A program made the position numbers and the translations under genes. DNA of 5,160 nucleotides from the NCBI GenBank assembly GCA_900770335.1, contig CAAGKD010000059.1:1-5160 (forward strand). Direction: 5' to 3'. A model generated the notes under the pieces. It did not search any database. It saw nothing but the letters and a program-made list of their open reading frames with translations, and was not told the origin of the DNA. The first letter of the stretch is position 1, and the number at the start of each line of letters is the position of its first letter. This DNA is from an uncultured Sutterella sp. (GTDB taxonomy: Bacteria; Pseudomonadota; Gammaproteobacteria; Burkholderiales; Burkholderiaceae_F). This document shows, in pieces, positions 5,042 to 5,160 of the stretch.

Positions 5042-5160
5042 AACTGCGTCAAATTAGTTTGTACGGTTTGAAACTTCAACCTGAGGCCTGATGACGTAGT
5101 TCCAATCACCTCGCCAGGAATTTCTCTCGATATTCAGCGACGCCATTTCCGCGTCCGTCA
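5040..5160. mobile_element. end of an insertion sequence (ISAzo13-like), continues beyond the window
   Basis: The adhesin reading frame loses its character at about 5039-5042, exactly where the 3' end of a minus-strand transposase begins. The proposed outer end starts near GGAACTGCGTC (5040-5050). The transposase stop codon falls only about 15 bp inside it, close to where a terminal inverted repeat would be. The other end and any target-site duplication are outside the window, so the boundary is an estimate good to a few bases. Confidence 0.5.
5054..5160 (-). CDS. transposase C-terminus (ISAzo13-like, partial)
   Basis: On the minus strand the frame entering from the window edge reads TDAEMASLNIERNSWRGDWN, then YVIRPQVEVSNRTN, and stops with TAA at 5056-5054. 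The pattern of a short hydrophobic lead, an aromatic residue, then GDWNY-hydrophobic-I-x-P matches the C-terminal end of DDE transposases of the ISAzo13 (Rhodopirellula transposase, PF07592) group, which typically close with WNYTIxPR. Only 34 codons are visible and the catalytic DDE residues lie outside, so intactness cannot be judged. The gene lies antisense to the interrupted adhesin fragment. Confidence 0.6.
   Translation of the reverse strand, partial: TDAEMASLNIERNSWRGDWNYVIRPQVEVSNRTN

Overview
The window looks like a piece of a GC-rich Gram-negative chromosome. The inner-membrane CNNM/CorC-type transporter, the AraC_N-type regulator and the autotransporter-like beta-helix fragment all fit a proteobacterium. 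A gut betaproteobacterium of the Sutterellaceae kind is my best guess, from protein style only and not demonstrated.

Layout. (1) 1-553: an accessory scrap holding the C-terminal part of an AbiEii/AbiGii-type nucleotidyltransferase toxin on the + strand, without its catalytic N-terminal half and without a visible antitoxin. (2) 570-4575: three complete minus-strand genes in an ordinary chromosomal core. In transcription order they are a CNNM/CorC (HlyC/PaeA-like) transporter (4575-3139), a membrane-anchored envelope protein that may belong to DUF945/YdgA (2860-1619), and an AraC-family regulator (1481-570). They are separated by about 280 and 140 bp of hairpin-rich intergenic DNA, so each is probably its own transcription unit. 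(3) 4576-4700: the leader of the transporter gene, with a long perfect hairpin. (4) 4700-5041: a piece of an autotransporter/adhesin passenger domain on the + strand, cut at both ends. (5) about 5040-5160: the end of an insertion sequence whose transposase (ISAzo13-like C-terminus, minus strand) runs out of the window.

How it fits together: a stable three-gene core is flanked on both sides by decayed accessory DNA (toxin remnant on the left, IS-interrupted adhesin remnant on the right). The three core genes share no obvious pathway beyond two of them being envelope proteins. The regulator has an apparent one-base frameshift just before its C-terminus. I see no CRISPR array, tRNA, rRNA or phage genes, and no convincing new multi-gene system. 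The most unusual items are the structured intergenic elements, the AraC frameshift and the two truncated accessory genes.
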